Assembly (NCBI GenBank): GCA_025353305.1
Contig: JANXQX010000225.1
Coordinates: 1 to 18,086 of the forward strand
DNA from: Holophagaceae bacterium
Lineage (GTDB): Bacteria > Acidobacteriota > Holophagae > Holophagales > Holophagaceae
Reading direction: 5' to 3'
Length of the DNA stretch: 18,086 nucleotides
The notes under the pieces were generated by a model. The model saw nothing but the letters and a program-made list of their open reading frames with translations. It was not told the DNA's origin and ran no database searches. Position 1 is the stretch's first letter, and the number at the start of each line of letters is the position of its first letter. The translations under genes and the position numbers were made by a program. Below are positions 15,409 through 18,086 of the stretch, piece by piece.

Positions 15409-16725
15409 TCATGACATCCCCAGGTCAGCCCGGGCGGCGGCCTCAAGGGTGCGCATGGCAGAGGCCAGCAGGGCGGGTTCCCTGGCTTCTGCCATGAGGC
15501 GGAGCTTGGATTCCGTTCCGGACCAGCGTACGACCAGCCTCAAGGACCCGCCGACGCCTCCGTGGCGGGCTTCAAGATCATCCATGGCAGCGCTCAAAGC
15601 CCGGCATTCCTCAATGGCCCGGCGTTCCTTGGCGGTCAAATTCACCAATTTCAGCGGCCAGGGCTCGAAGCGCCAGGACCAGCGCTCGGCCTTGGAACGG
15701 TGCAACAGGGCCCGGAGCAGAGCTATGGCCGTCGCCAAGCCATCTCCGGAGGGCCCTTCGCGCTTCTGAATGATGTGGCCCGAGGCCTCGGCAGCCAGAT
15801 CCCAGCCCCGGGCCTGAAGTTCGCGCAGCAGGAATTTGTCGCCGACCGATGTACGCACGAAGGCAACGCCCCTCTCTGCCAGGGCGGCTTCCAGGGCACC
15901 ATTGGTCATCACGGTGCCCACAACCCCGGCAAGTGGCTCTCCGGAATCCAGACGGTCCTGGGCCAGCAGCCAGAGCATCTGATCGCCGTCCACCAGCGTC
16001 CCGTTGGGGTCGATCAACAGGCATCGGTCTCCGTCCCCATCCAACGCAATGCCCAGTTGGGCCCCGGAGGCCTTTACCGCCTCTTGCAGGGCCCCGAGAT
16101 GGGTGGACCCGACCCCCACGTTGATGTGATCACCATTTGCAGGGACACCAATCCACCTGGCGACGCCCTGCAGCACCCTGGGCGCAAAGGGAGCCGTCGC
16201 CCCATGGGCGCAGTCCACCACGACCGGAAAATCGTCCGGTAATTTCACGGTGCCGAGATGGTTCAGATATCTTTCCACCGGACCTTGTTCAAGGCGCAGC
16301 TTCAAAAGGAGGGAATCCGACACGTCCGCAATTTCAAAAGCAGCCTCGATGGCTTGTTCCTCAGCTTCTTCGAGCTTTTCACCCAGCCCATTGAAACCCT
16401 TGATGCCATTGTCTTCGGGTGGATTATGGCTGGCGCTGAGCATCACTCCCCAGGCCCCGGGCGTCTGCTGCGTGAGCCAGGCGACGGCGGGGGTTGGGAC
16501 CACACCGGGAATGATGGTGTGGAAGCCCCCCAGGCCCTGCAGGAAGGCCTGAGCCATGGGCTCAGAGCTCCTGCGGGGGTCCCATCCCAGGACCAGGCTC
16601 GAAATACCCCTTGACCCTGCCACCTGGCCCCAGGCCTGGCCCCATCGGGCCATCTCGGAAAGACTTAATGGAGATTCATAAGCGCGGCCGCGAATGCCGT
16701 CGGTACCGAAATAATTCAAGGTCAT
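15409..16725 (-). CDS. glmM: Phosphoglucosamine mutase GlmM
   Basis: Interconverts glucosamine 6-phosphate and 1-phosphate for UDP-GlcNAc and hence peptidoglycan and LPS. The 438-residue protein starts with NYFGTDGIRG (4-13). The phosphoserine is S99 in LSASHNPPEDNGIKGF, the magnesium loop is DGDGDR (229-234), the sugar-binding loop is EASGHIIQ near residue 315, and the phosphate-binding loop is RWSGTESKLR near 401. All look intact. The ATG at 16725 overlaps the folP stop by four bases. The order ftsH-folP-glmM is the same as in E. coli. Phosphoglucosamine is the expected substrate, though related phosphomannomutases share these motifs. The position next to folP supports GlmM. Confidence 0.93.
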   Translation of the reverse strand: MTLNYFGTDGIRGRAYESPLSLSEMARWGQAWGQVAGSRGISSLVLGWDPRRSSEPMAQAFLQGLGGFHTIIPGVVPTPAVAWLTQQTPGAWGVMLSASHNPPEDNGIKGFNGLGEKLEEAEEQAIEAAFEIADVSDSLLLKLRLEQGPVERYLNHLGTVKLPDDFPVVVDCAHGATAPFAPRVLQGVARWIGVPANGDHINVGVGSTHLGALQEAVKASGAQLGIALDGDGDRCLLIDPNGTLVDGDQMLWLLAQDRLDSGEPLAGVVGTVMTNGALEAALAERGVAFVRTSVGDKFLLRELQARGWDLAAEASGHIIQKREGPSGDGLATAIALLRALLHRSKAERWSWRFEPWPLKLVNLTAKERRAIEECRALSAAMDDLEARHGGVGGSLRLVVRWSGTESKLRLMAEAREPALLASAMRTLEAAARADLGMS

Positions 16726-17552
16726 GCCCTATAAGGTATCTCGTGTGTCCTGAAGACGCGATAGCCCAGGGCCTCCGCTTCTTGATGGGCCGCGGAAGTG
16801 AGACCGTCCCGGCCGGGCGGGGCGAGTTCCGGTGTGCCGTTCCGCCAGGCCAGAAACCGCTTCCGGGAAATGCCGAGGCAGAACTGTTCTCGTGGCCAAG
16901 ACAGCAGCGCCGGAAGTTGAGGAAGCGATTGCCAAAGCGCGGTGTCCTCTTGGAAAGTAGTCCCGAACCCGAAGCCCGGATCCAGGAGAATCCTATCGCT
17001 GGCGATGCCGGCGCTGAGCAGACGTTCCGTGATATCCCGTAATTCGGAAAGAGGCAGATCGATGCTTCGGGGTGAAGGATCCCTGTAATCGGGCATCCAA
17101 AAGGAAGCATCCTTCATTCGGCTGCGCATGGCGATGAGTCCGCAATCGGAACCTTTGGCGAGCTCAAGCATCGCGGGGTCGGAAAATCCGGTGACGTCAT
17201 TCAGTACCGAGATGCCTGCGCTCAGTCCTTTCACCGCCACATTGGCATGGCGGGTATCGAGGCTCAGCGGGATTCCTGGAAGATGCTCTTGAAGGAGTGC
17301 CACAACGGGTTCCAATCTTGCCCACTCTTCTGCCGGTGCCAGAGCAGTCGCACCAGGGCGAGTGCTTTCGGCGCCCAGATCCAACATTTTCGCACCTGAA
17401 GCCGCCAGCTTCCGGGCCCGTGCCAGCGCCATTTCAGGTATCAGGAATTGCCCGCCGTCGCTGAAAGAATCCGGCGTGATGTTAAGGATCCCGATGAAGA
17501 AAGGGCCACTCGTCCGGAGTGGCCCTTTCGCTGGAAAGAAGTAATCCTTCAT
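16722..17552 (-). CDS. folP: Dihydropteroate synthase FolP
   Basis: Joins p-aminobenzoate to the pterin diphosphate in folate synthesis and is the sulfonamide target. The 276-residue TIM barrel shows GILNITPDSFSDGG (21-34), LGAESTRPGA (59-68), SLDTR (97-101), LNDVTG (117-122), DPGFGFG (191-197) and ISRKRF (228-233). Two points differ from the usual form. The strand normally ending in MHM reads IAMRSRM (140-146), and the C terminus after RTHE is only five residues. The ATG at 17552 overlaps the ftsH stop by four bases. Codons 8-18 form a 13-bp perfect hairpin (17499-17529). No other start codon lies close to the first motif, so this start is likely correct. Function is confident. Confidence 0.92.
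   Translation of the reverse strand: MKDYFFPAKGPLRTSGPFFIGILNITPDSFSDGGQFLIPEMALARARKLAASGAKMLDLGAESTRPGATALAPAEEWARLEPVVALLQEHLPGIPLSLDTRHANVAVKGLSAGISVLNDVTGFSDPAMLELAKGSDCGLIAMRSRMKDASFWMPDYRDPSPRSIDLPLSELRDITERLLSAGIASDRILLDPGFGFGTTFQEDTALWQSLPQLPALLSWPREQFCLGISRKRFLAWRNGTPELAPPGRDGLTSAAHQEAEALGYRVFRTHEIPYRA
17499..17529 (-). repeat. 13-bp perfect hairpin inside the start of folP
   Basis: GAAAGGGCCACTC (17499-17511) and its exact complement GAGTGGCCCTTTC (17517-17529) flank a five-base loop. On the - strand the stem begins 23 bases into folP and is followed by TTCATC, so it looks like a weak intrinsic terminator or attenuator between ftsH and folP while also encoding residues 8-18 of FolP. 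Confidence 0.75.
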
Positions 17553-18086
17553 GCAGGATTCAGAGCTGGATCGAGCCCTGGATCTGATTTCTTTTCATCG
17601 GTGGCGGTTGTGCCTGAGGGGTCGCTGGCTCCGGGTGCGGGCCTGGGCGGCAGCGAACCGCCTTTCATGAGGAGTTCCACATCGTTGCCATCCAGCGTTT
17701 CACGGACCAGCAGCGCTTCGGCGATGGCGACCAGCGAATCGCGTTTTTCCAAGATGATTTTCTTGGCGATGTCGTAATTCCGCATCACGATTTCATGCAC
17801 CTCGAAGTCAATGACCCGGGCGGTATCCTCGGAGAAATTGCGCTGGTGGCCGTAGTCGCGCCCCAAGAAGATCTCCTGCTGCGCGCCGCCAAAATTGAGC
17901 GGGCCAAGCTTTTCGCTCATGCCATATTCCGTGACCATCGCGCGTGCCATGTCCGTGGCCTGCTGGATGTCATTGCTGGCGCCGGTGGAGAATTGGTTGA
18001 AGAAGATTTCTTCCGCGATGCGGCCACCCATGGAGATGGCGATGCGGCCTTCCATGAATTCCTTGGTGGTGTTGTAGCGGTCTCCC
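17549..18086 (-). CDS. ftsH: ATP-dependent zinc metalloprotease FtsH (C-terminal part only)
   Basis: FtsH is a membrane-bound AAA+ protease degrading misfolded membrane proteins and regulators such as LpxC. Only the last 178 or so residues are in the window; the AAA module and the HEAGH zinc motif lie beyond the right edge. Visible here are MGGRIAEE, the TGASNDIQQATDMARAMVT segment whose SND aspartate is the third zinc ligand in the family, YGMSEKLGPL, a coiled-coil-like helix with VHEIVMRNYDIAKKIILE, and a Pro/Gly/Asp-rich tail of about 35 residues. In-frame ATG codons near 18055 are internal. The stop overlaps folP by ATGA. ftsH heads the visible part of the ftsH-folP-glmM-pdxJ operon. Assignment is secure. 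Confidence 0.95.
   Translation of the reverse strand, partial: GDRYNTTKEFMEGRIAISMGGRIAEEIFFNQFSTGASNDIQQATDMARAMVTEYGMSEKLGPLNFGGAQQEIFLGRDYGHQRNFSEDTARVIDFEVHEIVMRNYDIAKKIILEKRDSLVAIAEALLVRETLDGNDVELLMKGGSLPPRPAPGASDPSGTTATDEKKSDPGLDPALNPA

Overview
This is a GC-rich bacterial chromosome segment with tightly packed genes, many overlapping by 4 to 11 bases. No phage, IS element, CRISPR array, tRNA or rRNA was found. The gene content (bactofilin with an M23 peptidase, a futalosine-pathway-type UbiA prenyltransferase, a DUF4388 protein with a lone receiver domain, ftsH-folP-glmM-pdxJ) suggests a Gram-negative bacterium. A member of Acidobacteriota (Holophagae-like) is my best guess, but the window has no rRNA and the taxonomy is inference only.

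Positions 1-6606 (+ strand) hold an arginine biosynthesis operon: argB (5' end cut off), an M20 deacylase (argE-like), argH, argG, a BioD-like P-loop NTPase of unknown function, and argC. All junctions overlap, so the genes are probably cotranscribed. ArgE, ArgH and ArgG look like the forms found in Bacteroidota, which carbamoylate an N-acylated ornithine. The pathway here may therefore run through N-acyl-citrulline, with the M20 enzyme removing the acyl group before ArgG and ArgH act. The P-loop gene sits inside this operon with 4-base overlaps on both sides and is the best candidate for an undescribed component.

Positions 6603-9317 (- strand) hold a UbiA-type prenyltransferase, a membrane-anchored M23 peptidase and a bactofilin. 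The last two form a cell-shape pair. argC and the bactofilin gene converge and share a CTAG, so there is no spacer between them. Positions 9318-9648 are a divergent non-coding region with an inverted repeat, leading to a J-domain/TPR protein on the + strand.

Positions 10483-12321 (- strand) encode a long-chain acyl-CoA synthetase, divergent from a XerC/XerD-type recombinase at 12373-13290 (+). Positions 13421-18086 (- strand) form one compact operon in the order ftsH (3' part only), folP, glmM, pdxJ, a lone response-regulator receiver, and a DUF4388 protein. It joins membrane proteolysis, folate, amino-sugar and vitamin B6 synthesis to a small signalling pair.

Two intergenic spots (about 8277-8340 and 13299-13418) carry the same unusual element: tandem 7-base units of consensus GGCNGTR followed by an inverted run of the same unit, so each can fold into a long hairpin. 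A 13-bp perfect hairpin also lies inside the first codons of folP.
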